From Pohlia nutans (Eukaryota; Streptophyta; Bryopsida; Bryales; Mniaceae): a stretch of 64,000 nucleotides of DNA. The stretch spans positions 3,968,001 through 4,032,000 of the forward strand of contig CM040088.1 in the NCBI GenBank assembly GCA_022496805.1, written 5' to 3'. Within the stretch, counting starts at the first letter, position 1, and every line of letters starts with the position of its first letter. A program made the translations under genes and the position numbers. Shown piece by piece: positions 1 to 11,500 of this stretch. The notes beneath the pieces were generated by a model. It worked only from the letters and a program-made list of their open reading frames with translations. It searched no databases and was not told the origin of the DNA.

Positions 1-1132
1 ATGCCATTGGTTTACTTGAAATGTGAAATTGGTGGTTTTGAGTCTCAACTGCGGTGGCCCCAAGAAAACTCTACATGTCATAGTTGGGGGAGATGGTGGT
101 TTTAGAGCATCCAACCTTACCTATCAAGACATTTCAGTTTACTAAATCAAATCTACACCTTGCGTGGATGTTACCAGTTTCATCGTTCCCATACAAAACA
201 TGATCATGCTGTGACAGGTAACCACAGCAATGAAGAAGTAGACTCCTGAGTGCTTGCGCAGCACATGATAAGTTAGATGATGTAGGTGCTACCATATAAT
301 TGGCCCATCATCGAGATACTACAGTACGCTGAAATCACCATATACTGTGGCCCACGGTATTTATGAGCGGCTTTCCTAATACCGTAGTACACGGGCTAGT
401 TTGTCACAAATTAAATTAATCATGAAATTGCCAAAATTTTCACATATTTGAGTTAATCGAAATCACAACAAGTGATCTGACTCCCAAACTATAAGGAAAC
501 CAAAGTTTATGTCCTCTTTGAGTGTAACTGAAATCAAATCAAATAGTGAACCCAACAACCTCCAACTTCAATTTTAGACATGAGCTTTGCAAGTCAATTC
601 AAGTTGCCAGAGCCACCTAATCAAACCAGTCAATTAATTATATCACAAGTTTGCCATATGCCTTGCCATTATTTCAAATTGGATGTGGGTTGTTGCCTCC
701 AAGCCTTGGCTCTATATGAACTCACCTTAGACTGAGTTTGGCCACCTTTGTGACGGCAAAACTAGTTCACCCTCCTTTCTATTTTGGATTCTTTGGAAAC
801 CATGCCAGTTTGCTTGGCTGCTTTAGATACCGATCAGACTCACCTCACCTAACATGTATTCTCTCTTCTTTTCGGTTAACTCTATTGCATTCCTATAAAT
901 TCTAATAAATTTGAAAAAGTCTATGAAAATTTTGCTTTGTTGAACATCTCAGACGAAAAAATAATAATTATTCGGCAAATTTTTTGCCGAACCAGCCAAA
1001 TATTATGTGTAACGGGCATTGACGAGTACAAGAACGAACCCTAAATCATGAGTATAAAAGAGGATGTGATCTTAGAGAGGATGGTCTTAAAAAGTTCTAA
1101 ATGCAAATCTGTCAAGGTTCCTAATAATCTCA
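1..1132. other. Intergenic AT-rich DNA, no gene seen
   Basis: I see no coding exon, RNA gene or clear terminal repeat here. The stretch is AT-rich and lies upstream of the first TTAA element and the UER1 gene. A small inverted motif (cggcaaattttttgccg, about 973-989) is present but has no flanking duplication. Confidence 0.5.
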
Positions 1133-1136
1133 TTAA

Positions 1137-1675
1137 CCCTTTAGCGCGCCAGCGTCCATATATTAGACGACGAGCAGATTGAAGCTGCTCGGATCTTATC
1201 TAGATTGGACAGTTTTCATCCACAAAATTATTCTTGGTTCTTGTGCAAGTTGACTATTCTTTGAACGGTTTGGATTTTCAAAATAGGTTATTTTGATTTT
1301 TAGAAAAATAACACAATTGGATTATGCCAAGTTTCATTCTTAGTTCAAAAAGTGAGACCTCAAGCATGATTTTCCAAAATAGGTAGAATCAAATAATGGA
1401 AACCATACCATCTCGTAGTGCATGTTATTCCAACTTCATTACAATTTTTTGAAATTTTTTTGTGTTGATTTGGGATTTTTAATTGAATTTCAAGAGAAAA
1501 CTTTGCAAAATTAAATAAAAAGTATTAATAAAAAATATGATGCATCCAACCGTATAGATGTGATCTTCACATTGACATTTACAAGTTTTCTTTGTACATC
1601 TACTTCATTTTGGATTTTCATCAAACATTTTATAGCGCATCTTTGAAAACAATGTTGAATTCGGACGTTAAAGGG
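1137..1675. mobile_element. TTAA-flanked miniature element, copy A (539 bp)
   Basis: TTAA stands directly on both sides (1133-1136 and 1676-1679). The element starts CCCTTTAGCGCGCC and ends TTAAAGGG, so the ends are inverted (CCCTTTA/TAAAGGG, with GCGTCC and GGACG slightly inside). It encodes nothing. Close relatives of similar length lie at 6388-6939 and 54533-55066, sharing internal stretches such as agtgagacct and gattttccaaaata. TTAA target plus CCC/GGG ends matches the piggyBac signature; a Tourist/Harbinger-type element with a TAA duplication is the main alternative. Confidence 0.75.
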
Positions 1676-1679
1676 TTAA

Positions 1680-2469
1680 ATCATTTAAAAAATTAAACCA
1701 ATTGAGATAACGGGACCAAACAAAATGGCTCTTTGCATCGAAAGCACCTCCAGCGGGAACGACGGGAACTCCCCCAAAGCGGATCGGGAACGGGACGTTC
1801 CCATCGCTGCGGTACAAAAAGCCAAACCGCTTTCTTTTCTGCTGTCATCGAACCCGCCACCGACCAACAGTCGTTCACTCTCCATTCCTACCCGTCCAAC
1901 GGTCGGACACTCCACCCCCTACTCCGCTGCCCTTAAGCAGAAGCTAGCGAATAAATGCTGCTTGTCTCTCTATAGCCACAGCCATAGTTCCACAGCTCCT
2001 CCTTCACAAGCTCACCATCTTCGCCTCTGGGTTCTGCTCAGATCTACACCACAGTGTCACGATCTCTCAACAAGGTATCACCGTTCCCATTTTTCTCTTC
2101 GTCTTTTCTCTTACAATCTCCTTTTAGTCCACTGCCTTGGATCTGATACATAGCTTTCTTCTTAGAGCTCCAAGGATTTTTATTCTAAGTCAGTCTTCCT
2201 TGTGTGTAGATCTCGACACTTTGTTATCAGTTCTCTTCCTTTTTTCAGAGATCATCAAGCTCGCCTTGTTTCAGTTCGTTGAATTCACTGTAGCTAGAGC
2301 ATTGAGACTGTCAGAATTACATTGAAACTGATCGCATTAGATCTGTAAAGCTCCAACATTTGCACTCAGTGCTTGAGGTCACTTTAATTTTTAAGAGATC
2401 GTCAAGCTCTGGGGGTTGGTTTAATTTGTTGAATCGTTTGATAATTGCAGGGGAATTTCGAAGTGCAAG
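1680..2469 (+). promoter_or_regulatory. UER1 5' flank and 5' UTR with a UTR intron
   Basis: This region leads into the UER1 start codon. A good donor (CAAG|GTATCA, cut after 2074) and acceptor (ATAATTGCAG, ending 2450) define a likely 5' UTR intron of about 376 bp, leaving 19 nt of UTR before the ATG at 2470. The sequence from about 1730 is pyrimidine-rich with CTCT runs, common in plant leaders. I could not place a TATA box or transcription start with confidence. Confidence 0.55.
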
Positions 2470-4642
2470 ATGGTGGCATCGTTGAACGGGAACGGGGAGT
2501 ACAAGTTTCTGATCTATGGAAAAACCGGGTGGATCGGGGGCTTGCTGGGGAAGCTGTGCACGGAGAAGGGAATTGCGTACGAGTACGGGAAGGGGAGATT
2601 GGAGAACAGGATTTCTTTAGAGGAGGACATCGCGGCCGTGAAGCCCACGCACGTCTTCAACGCCGCGGGCGTCACCGGGCGTCCCAATGTGGACTGGTGC
2701 GAGAGCCACAAGATCGAGACCATCCGGGCCAACGTTGTGGGAACTTTAACGTTGGCGGATGTGTGCAAGCAGCACGATTTGTTGCTTGTAAATTACGCCA
2801 CGGGCTGCATTTTCGAGTATGATGACAAGCATCCCGAAGGCAGTGGCATTGGATTCACGGAAGAAGAATCCGCTAATTTCCGCGGCTCTTACTACTCCAA
2901 GACCAAGGCTATGGTGAGCCTGCCCTTAACCCTAATCCCTCCCTCTTACTCTCTCTACTACAATGTAACCCCAATCTGGAAGCCTTTTGTACTTCCTGAT
3001 CTGCAGCGAATAATGTACTTTTACCAAACAATGGTCCAGATTTGAGTTACCTCGCATACCGTACCTCACTTTCTGGTTCGAGTGCCGAAATGCACTTTCC
3101 ACATAGAATTCAATTGATCTCAACCAATGTGGAAACGACACGTGGCAGAATAATTGAGATTTTGAATTATTTTTTACCGAACCAGAAAGTGAGGTCCGGA
3201 TCTCAATGAGGCAGTCGTCATTGCCGATTTCCAGTGCTTTATACTCTGCTATAATGTGCCTGAAGCCTTGTATGTCATAGTACATACTGAGCTGCACTTG
3301 TTCCACATTTGAGTTACCTTGCATAACCTTAATGAGGAGGTTATGATCTTGAGTGTGTATAGGTCTCCATTGCTGCATTCTTCCATGTCGAGATCTGTAC
3401 TTGTTGGTTGACCCGAGGCCTCATATTGTGCAGAAGGATCACGGGTTATATTATCCCCTAAGCGTCCACTATGTATTTTCTGTAGTGTCGGAAAATTGGT
3501 CCCCCTGCTGCAAATCATCTGTTTGTGTGAAAATGACTTCAGTTTGACACGATCGAGACTGTTGATCTTGTTCTATAGAACAAGACCTTTAAAATGATGT
3601 ACTGCAATCAGAAATTCGAGATAAAATGAGAGAATGGCACCGGTGCGAAGTTCAGTTATGCAGATGGCCATATTGGGCGTTTTAGACGCTTAGGGGATAA
3701 TCTTGTCAGCGAGGGAGGGACTTACCATTACGTGAACTAAGCATCACCCCTTTTGACCTAATCGTCTGGCAGGATTTTCTTCATTGTTCCTCGTGTCCTT
3801 TGTTGGTTTGTGGAACTTTAATACATGCTGTGGCATGGCATCATCAGGAAAGTTCTTGTGAGTGGTTTTAGTATAGAAACCGTATGGCAACCTTCCCGTT
3901 CTTTTTGCTATGGCAGGCTTTGTCATTCCCGTATAGATTCATTAAAGAAATAAGAGATCGTATTGAACTTGTATAGTACCCGTATCACAGTATCTATACT
4001 ATATTATATGGATACTATATTCAGTACTTCTAGCTGTAATGTTACTGTATTGATTCTTTTGCTTGTTATCCATATGGTCTTTGACACCTATGCAATTACG
4101 GTATAGTTTCTATCAAGCTTGCCATAGTAAATGATTTTGTGCTGTGAAACTGCTGACCTTTACTTTCCTGATGATGGCAATGGCAATAGGTGGAAGAGAT
4201 GTTGCGGGAGTTTGACAACGTGTGCACGTTGCGGGTACGGATGCCGATAACAGGCGACCTGTCGAACCCGCGGAACTTCATCACCAAGATCTCGCGCTAC
4301 GAGAAGGTGGTGAACATTCCCAACTCCATGACAGTGCTGGACGAGCTGCTGCCGATCTCCATCGAGATGGCCAAGCGCAACCTGAGCGGCATCTGGAACT
4401 TCACCAACCCGGGCGTGGTGAGCCACAACGAGATTCTGGAGATGTACAAGGAGTACGTCGACCCGACCTTCACTTACAAGAATTTCTCCCTAGAGGAGCA
4501 GGCTAAGGTCATCGTTGCTGCGCGCAGCAACAATGAATTGGATGCCAGCAAATTGTCCAAGGAATTCCCGGAGATGTTGCCCATCAAGGACTCCCTCATC
4601 AAGTATGTGTTTGAGCTTAACAAGAAAACCAACAAGGCTTGA
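2470..4642 (+). CDS. UER1: UDP-/dTDP-4-keto-rhamnose 3,5-epimerase/4-reductase (UER1 type)
   Basis: Cytosolic bifunctional enzyme that converts the 4-keto-6-deoxy-glucose nucleotide to nucleotide-L-rhamnose by 3,5-epimerisation and NADPH-dependent 4-reduction, supplying rhamnose for pectin and glycosylated metabolites. Two exons: 2470-2913 and 4190-4642, joined in phase 0 (ATG|GTGAGC; CAATAG|GTG). The protein is 298 aa, close to the roughly 300 aa of plant relatives. Seen directly: a Rossmann dinucleotide loop GKTGWIGG at residues 17-24, the SDR catalytic pair Y142xxxK146 within YYSKTK, and the conserved blocks NFTNPGVVSHNEILEMYK and EEQAKVIVAARSNNE in exon 2. The separate plant RHM proteins carry this unit as a C-terminal domain after a dehydratase; here no dehydratase precedes it, so this is the free-standing form. 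The exons are GC-richer than the surroundings. Both reading frames are intact. Confidence 0.95.
3063..3195. mobile_element. Miniature inverted-repeat element in the UER1 intron (133 bp)
   Basis: Begins acctcactttctggttcg and ends with the exact reverse complement (cgaaccagaaagtgaggt), giving an 18-bp perfect inverted repeat around about 97 bp of unrelated sequence. No coding capacity. I could not identify a certain target duplication, so the superfamily is open. It lies wholly inside the single coding intron and does not touch splice sites. Confidence 0.65.
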
Positions 4643-5262
4643 GAATCTTGTTGCCTCCGTTTTCCCCAATTCTTTTGTAGGTATACAATCAGTGTAATCA
4701 GATACAGGTATGTAGTAATTTACTCGTCACATTCTGATAGCATGCCTCATGGCTTTGTGTTGCAGCTTTGCTATGAGAAGTGTGCACATATTCCAGATAA
4801 TTGTAGCTATTCAGCTCATTTCAAATTGTTTCTTGTCTATTGCTGATATGAGTATTGTCAAACTAGATGGAGATACTGCCCACACCAAGAAAGATGGCTA
4901 AACTAGTTTTCCTTGAGTTTAGAGACCACCAAGCTCTTCCATACCTTAACTATTTGGGGTGAATAAGTAAGAGTATATTAAAGCAAAATTCACGATATCT
5001 TATTGAAACTGAAGGTGCTTTTAAGGATAACTCTACTGTAAAGAGAACTAACTTATGACAACTGAAACTCCTGACTACTTTTGCTACAATATTAAAATCT
5101 TTATTTTAGATTTCGTAATGAAAAAGAAACTAATTCAGCACTGAAGTGTTGAATTAGATCTTCAAGTATTGTAAGAAAGGATGTTTATGCCCTAAAATTG
5201 TATTATTAAGATGCTTTACGCAAAAGTTTCGAGAGTTATAAAGTTATATTGGAATCACATGT
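4643..5262. other. UER1 3' region with half of a fold-back repeat
   Basis: Downstream of the UER1 stop. The first 200 bases are probably 3' UTR (TGTAATCAGATAC around 4693), but I could not choose a poly(A) site. Positions 4907-5034 match one arm of the long fold-back element at 48675-49035 (shared words gagaccaccaag, tattaaagcaaaattca, ggataactct), here as a single arm without its partner. Confidence 0.5.
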
Positions 5263-5266
5263 TTAA

Positions 5267-5836
5267 CCCCCAAACGTCCAACCATCCAGAAAGTGGACGA
5301 TGTACAAAATCAAATATAGTTTTTTCATCCGTCATTGACATTTTGTAGTGTGGAACTTCTACTATATATTTTATGGGAAGTTAGCTTCATGCAGGTTTGA
5401 TCTGATTAGAAAGGGGATGATTTGTGAAATTTTTATGCCTCATTTCATATTGTAGCAATACACCCAAAATTTCGAAGATTTTAGTGTGAAAGTGCTCTTT
5501 AAAAAGTCAACTCATAAAATTAAACAATCAAAAAATCTCAAAAAATTAGTACACTTAGAGTATTGTATTTCAACCAATCACAACAAATTTCATGTACAAA
5601 TTGTCAATATCTTATTCGTAATCAAATTACAAAAGAATTTTCAATTTCAAGTTCCAAATTTTATTCAAAGATATTGGTGATAGCGATCGTTGATCTAACT
5701 ATATAGATAGAATCTAAAACTTATCATGTACATCTTTTATTCATACATCAAGTTCAAAAATATGCCTTTGGGTTGCATTTTATGATGCATCTTTTCAAAA
5801 TTGCCAAATTTGGAGAGGGGTGAGGACGTTTGGGGG
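5267..5836. mobile_element. TTAA-flanked miniature element, copy F (570 bp)
   Basis: TTAA on both sides (5263-5266, 5837-5840). Inverted ends CCCCCAAACGTCC / GGACGTTTGGGGG are perfect over 13 bp. No coding capacity. Internal sequence (around 5375-5455, gaaaggggatgatttgtgaaatttt region) is repeated in the next element at about 5950-6020, so the two are related although their terminal sequences differ. Confidence 0.75.
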
Positions 5837-6387
5837 TTAACCCTTAACTGCCTAGGCATCCATTTTTTGGAGGATGTGCAAATTTCATCCATGTTTTCTC
5901 ATCCGTTTACACTTTTTGCAGTGTGGATTTTTTACTATAGATTTTATGGGAAGTTGGCTTCATGCATGTGTACACCAATTAGAAAGGGGATGATTTGTGA
6001 AATTTTCATGCCTCATTTCACGTTGGAGTGATCCACCAAAAATTTCTATACTCTTAGTTCAAAACGAATCAAGTGCTCTTGAAAAAAGTCAATTCATAAA
6101 ATTAAGCAATCAAAGAGGGCCTCTAAGCCCAAAACACAGCAAAACACACCACATTTGTCGCGTCCTTGGTCCTCTAAAAATTATTTACACTAGATTTGAA
6201 GAGCCTTGTAATTTTTTTGAAAGTTAGCTAATTTTTAATGAGATGTAACTTGGTTATCCAATGTCCAAATCAAGATTTCTTTGGGTCTATTATACTCAGT
6301 TTTAAAATACAATTTTAATAATAGAAAATTAACTTTCTAATTCCATCTACATCAAAAGATATATCATTTAGAGGCCCCATTGTTTAA

Positions 6388-6939
6388 CCCTTTAGCGCGC
6401 CAACGTCCATATATTGAACAACAAGCAGATTAAAATTGTTTGAATCCCATCCAAAGTGGACAGTTTTCATCCACCATTTTTTTTTTGGGGTTCTTGTGTA
6501 AGTTGGCTATTCTTTGTACAGTGTGGATCTTCAAAATCGGTTATTATGATTTTTGGAAAAATAACACAATTGGTTTATGTCAAGTTTCATTTTTAGTAAA
6601 AAAGTGAGACCTTAAACATGATTTTCCAAAATAAGTAGAATCAAATAATAGAAACGATACCATGGCGTAGTGCATGTTATTCCAATTTCATTCCAATAAT
6701 TTTCAATTTTTATGTGTTAATTCGGGATTTTTAATTGAATTTCAAGAGAAATCTTTGCAAAATCATTTTAAAATTAATAATAAAAAATATAATACATCCA
6801 ACCGTATAGATGTGATCTTCGTATTGGCATTTACAAATTTTTTTTACATCAACTCCATTTTTGATTTCCATCAAACATTTCACTTCTTTAAAACAATGTT
6901 ATTTCACTTCTTGGAAAACAGTGTTGAATCAGGACGCTG
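6388..6939. mobile_element. TTAA-flanked miniature element, copy B (552 bp)
   Basis: TTAA at 6384-6387 and 6940-6943. The left end CCCTTTAGCGCGCCAACG is nearly identical to copy A at 1137; the internal sequence follows copy A almost throughout (cagttttcatccac, agtgagacct, caaccgtatagatgtgatctt). The right end has lost the TAAAGGG seen in copy A and ends GGACGCTG, so the terminal repeat is eroded on that side. Confidence 0.7.
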
Positions 6940-6943
6940 TTAA

Positions 6944-7743
6944 TCCTTTAGTGCCTAGGTAACCAGTAAGTGGTCACTAGATCATCGAAAAATGAAATGC
7001 TGTAAAATCTGTGAACTATCTTAGTTCGGTGTTTGAAGTTCAGAAGTGTAACTTTTGATTATGCAGATGATGCAAAAAGAAATTTTGAAATCTGACTTTC
7101 TTAGATATCCAAATACCTATGTTCAAAACACCAAAATACTGCAAATACCTCAAAATACAACAAATACTTACAAATACAACACATGTACTATGTGGTATTT
7201 CTTGTATTTGAAAGTTTGTTATTTTGTATTTATTTTTGGATTGTGTTCTCTTGTTCATGTTCCATCAATGTATGTATTCCGATCTTGATCAATGTACCAA
7301 ATCCTTTCTTATTTTAACGTATAAATTTTGTCTTAAACTGTACATAGATAAGTCACTCTCACTTATAAAATTCACAATAATTATGTATGAGTCAGTTCTT
7401 GACATGAAAGATTGCAATGGAGAGGTGTTGATATAGGTCATTGCTGAACTGCTTCACTTTCATTTTTGAAAATTTAACCAAAATTCTATTTAACTTTGAA
7501 GTCACACACCCCTCAAAATCTCATTTTGGAGTGTGCATTATATAGTTCAAAGACATACTATAATCTTTCAATCCAACGGTCTGATCTGACCAAGATTTAA
7601 CCAAAACTTGTTTCATTAAGCTATGCTTATATTGATACGGTTGAATACTATTGATAGCATTCCTAATTTCAAGAGAGGAAGTTTTAAAAAAATATCACCC
7701 AAAAAACTGTGGTTTCTCCAGAACCACCCTAGGCACTAAAAGG
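6944..7743. mobile_element. TTAA-flanked miniature element, copy C (800 bp)
   Basis: TTAA at 6940-6943 and 7744-7747. Ends TCCTTTAGTGCCTAGG and CCTAGGCACTAAAAGG are inverted repeats. A relative of the same length lies in opposite orientation at 41297-42093 inside a kinase-gene intron, sharing the interior (e.g. tgtactatgtggtatttctt, cattatatagttcaaagac region), and a fragment lies near 15625-15725. No coding capacity. Confidence 0.7.
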
Positions 7744-7755
7744 TTAAAGGGTTAA

Positions 7756-8302
7756 CCCCTAAATGCCCAAAGCATACACAAAAAAGTCAAACAACACTTT
7801 CATATGGATTTTGCTCATCAATAGCTTTTGAGATAATTTTTGAAATATTTTTAATAAATGTAAACATATGTTTCCTATTGGTCCTTAATTTTTCAAATTT
7901 TTTTACTGCGTTATAAATTTAATATGATTTTTGAGGTAAAATACACAAAGAAATTCATATAAATTACAAAATTGTTCCAAATAACCAAAAAAAATTGTAA
8001 AAGGGTTCAAGTTACAATGAAGAACCATACGGAAAATTCAATTTAAAAAATAATTTCTAAATGTGGAAATTTGATGATGACATATGCTTTGTAGTGTAGT
8101 TTGGATTATGACCTCTTGACATTGCGAGTGCAATAAAATACTTAATATTATGATTATTTCAAATTTACAAAGTGAACTAGAAACTAGACATGATAAGCTC
8201 CATTTTCTTAGTTGGACTTGAAAGCAAAAATAATCAACTTTAAAGTTGAAATTGAAATTGACCAACCACCATCCACTATTTGGATGCTTGGGCATTTAGG
8301 GG
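7756..8302. mobile_element. TTAA-flanked miniature element, copy D (547 bp)
   Basis: TTAA at 7752-7755 and 8303-8306. Ends CCCCTAAATGCCCAAAGCAT and, reversed, CCCCTAAATGCCCAAGCAT: a perfect inverted repeat apart from one extra A. No open reading frame of note. It closes the TTAA cluster, only 244 bp upstream of the oligopeptidase start codon, so it lies in that gene's promoter region. Confidence 0.8.
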
Positions 8303-8306
8303 TTAA

Positions 8307-8546
8307 AGGCCCCATCGAGGATGCTCTAAGGCATGTTATTTTCTGCAATTCCCACATTTACCTTAACATTCTCTCTTCTCTTTTGGATAGAAGTTGTCAC
8401 TGGACCGTACAGTAGTACAAGTAGTTATCGAACCGGGTATCATTCAGAGATCGCCGGGTATGGGTGACGGGTTTTTGGAGGGTATCAACTACGTCTCGCT
8501 CGCAGAGCACCTGAGCTGACTGCCGAAGAAGCTCAATGCCTGCTGA
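8307..8546 (+). promoter_or_regulatory. Oligopeptidase B proximal 5' flank
   Basis: Short gap between TTAA element D and the first ATG. GC content rises toward the gene. No TATA box or other defined site could be placed with confidence. Confidence 0.3.
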
Positions 8547-11500
8547 ATGGCGTCCTGTTGTATGCCCTCCCGGCCTCCTCTCCTGCGCCGGACTCCGCCA
8601 TCGCTGTTCTTTCGCCCCGTTCCGACTGCTTGTCGCCTTCGTCTCAGTGTTGTACGAGCATCCGCTGCTGTTGTTTTAGCTCTTTCTGCTTCGCATTTGG
8701 TCTTGCACCTAGCTAATTCGAATCTGCGTCGCCCGAGGTCACTCGCCGACTACGCAAGCCTATTCGGAACCTCTTTGCTTACGAGAGGTGGAATTTTTTC
8801 TTTCCTTGCACTTAAGTCTGTTCTTTGCGCGAGTTTTTCTTTTTTGGAACTCCGACCTGTGTCCGGGAAATTTATTTTTTCGGAAGGTGCTATCGTCGTT
8901 CTATCTTCTTTAATTCATTTCTTTTTTCATCTTAATCATATCCTTTTATTTCAATATCTTATGTCATGATTATGGCATTTTCTGCGATGCTGTGTGGGTT
9001 CTAATTACGCTTATGTTTATCAGGTGTTTATTTCTAGGTTCTCGGTTTTGGAGGTTTGACCGTATGGATAATTTGTAGAGATGATGCGCTACATTTTGTC
9101 TATTGAACCAAACTTCATCAAACATATAGAAAGCACATATTATAACACATCTATGTTTTGTCCAATACCCCTAGGGCTTTTAGGGGTTAATTCATTGTTT
9201 TTCATCTTAATCGTATCCTTTTATTTAATATCTTATGTCGTGATTACGGCTTTTGCTGCGATGCTGTGTGAGTGGTAATTATACTTTTTGTTTTATTTTT
9301 AGGTTCTCGGTTTTGGTGTTCGGATATTTCAATTTGCAGTAAGTAACCTAGACTTTTATTGCATTCATTCATGAGGAGTGATGTTATGTGGTGGCAGGAG
9401 TTAGCGAAGGTGTTGGAGCACGTGCGGCAGCCATGGGGGCGATCACTAAGCCTCCCGTGCCGAAGAAGGTGAGCCATGTGTTGGAGACGCATGGAGACAA
9501 GAGGGAAGACAATTACTACTGGATCCGTGATGATGAAAGGAAAAATCCAGAGATGTTAGCGTATTTGGAAGAAGAAAATAATTACACGGAGGCGGTTATG
9601 GCCGGTGAGATTTATGATAATCCCGAGCTGCATTGCCTCAATCTGTTCTGTATATGACTTTTCTGGAGATTTTCTCTGCTGGTTGCTTTTACTGGTTTAT
9701 CGGATCACCCTTTTAATGTTGGGAGAGTCTAGGAGCTTACTTCTTTTGAATGCTTGATTCTCCACGTTGGTTCCCTGCCCAGGAATTATACTTTGAGCAA
9801 TGCGTTCTGCTATTTTCATGCACCCTAGTCCTTGGCTCATATCCTCACTTACTGCTTTTATGGAGCAGCTACTGTTCTAGGGTTCTGGTCTGATAGTATT
9901 GCAGGTCTTGGCTGTGATGACATAACCTGGTTTTTTAATCTGTTTGTCATGCATGACAGACACGGCGGATTTGCAAGAGTCGATTTATCAAGAAATGCGA
10001 GGTAAGATAAAGGAGGATGAGACTCAAGCTCCTCAACGAAAAGGTCCATTCTTCTACTATTCCAAGAACTTGAAGGGTGAGCAATACGTTGTGCATTGTC
10101 GACGGATGGCACCTGGAGGGGAAGGTCCTGGGCATGTTGACGAAGTGATGGAAACTGGGAATGGAGCACCTGAGGAAGAAGTGCTTCTGGATGAAAATAA
10201 AGCAGGCAAGGAGTATGAATTCTATCATGTTGGTGAAGTCAAGGTAAATTTATTCTGGGTAGCGCTGAATCTATTGTTTATTATCTTCATACTTCTTCGT
10301 TGTCTTTGGGGCAAGTAAAGCTTTACCACATACCGTTCGTTAGGTTGATTCCTTGCTTTTTTAAGACAGTTGTTTCTCAAGGCATTGGTGTCGTTCCTGC
10401 TTATTACAAGGGCTTGAACCCCTGGGGTTTCTTTGTTGTTTGAAGTGTGCTGTAAATATCCACAATCGTTTTATTTTTTATTTATTTTTTGAGTTTTATT
10501 GTATGGCAGGTTAGTCCAAACCACAAGCTGTTAGCTGTGACGGAAGACTTCACTGGTGATGAAGTGTATACTCTCCGCGTCATTGACATCGGAACCGGCC
10601 AATCAGTCGGGAAGCCCATTACTGGAGTCACTGAACGTATAGAATGGGCTAAGGATAACGAAACGATATTCTACGTTACTCAGGATGAAGCTCACCGGCC
10701 TTACAAGGTCTGCAAATTCACCTTTTTTCCTATTCACTTGCCATCGAGACTTGGTTAGAAGCTGAATATGTCTGATGCCCGAGCCCTGTAAAGGGATGTT
10801 ACAGTACATGTTATGCATGCCTATTATTCTTGGTGTTAGATTTTCCACTGAAAAAAGGCTGTATCCTGGAAGTACAGAAGCTTGACCAAAAATCCTGAAG
10901 AGACGAATGCTCTTTCAATTTTTTCATCACACAATTATACATGCCGTACTTGGTCTGAATTTAAGTAATGACCTAGGCGTTTCTGTTGTTTCACCTATTT
11001 TTTGAAGGGCTCTTACCCTTAACAAGAATGTTTATTCTGAAGTGGTTCTAAACTTCTAATAGTTGGCTTGGTGATTCGTTCTGGTGGGCTTTCAGGTTTG
11101 GCTGCACAAGTTACATGCTGAGCAATCTGACGACACATGTCTCTACCATGAACAAGAGCAGGAACGCTCTCTTGATCTTCAGAAGTCCGAAAGTGATGAG
11201 TACATTTTTGTGTATTCTAATACCAAAGTGACCCAATTTATTCTTTACTTGAGCTGCAATGAGCCAGATGGTGATATTAAGCCTTTATCCCCTCACATTG
11301 AAGGGGAAGACTATTCTGTCACTCATCGAGGGGACCACTTTTATTTTACGAGGAGGAGCCAGGAAATTTTTAATTCAGAGCTTCTTGTAGCACCTGTCCA
11401 GAATATCTCTTCCTTGAGAGTGTTGCTTGCTCATAGACCCAGGTAAGCAATTTGAACCGATAGAGTTTTAAAGCCTTTCAACTGCCCATTGTCAAAATGC

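Larger units (their letters stand above)
5841..7751. mobile_element. Probable TTAA element G, split by later TTAA insertions
   Basis: The left end CCCTTAACTGCCTAGG follows directly on the TTAA that ends copy F. Its internal sequence up to about 6383 resembles copy F. Copies B (6388-6939) and C (6944-7743) then occupy successive TTAA sites, and a four-base remnant AGGG before TTAA 7752-7755 could be its right end. If so, G was an element of about 550 bp into which B and C inserted. The right boundary is inferred and not strongly supported. Confidence 0.35.

Noticed and set aside
2445..2822. 125-codon frame overlapping UER1 exon 1
   Set aside because: It is an out-of-frame shadow of the UER1 coding exon, which has clear family motifs in the other frame.
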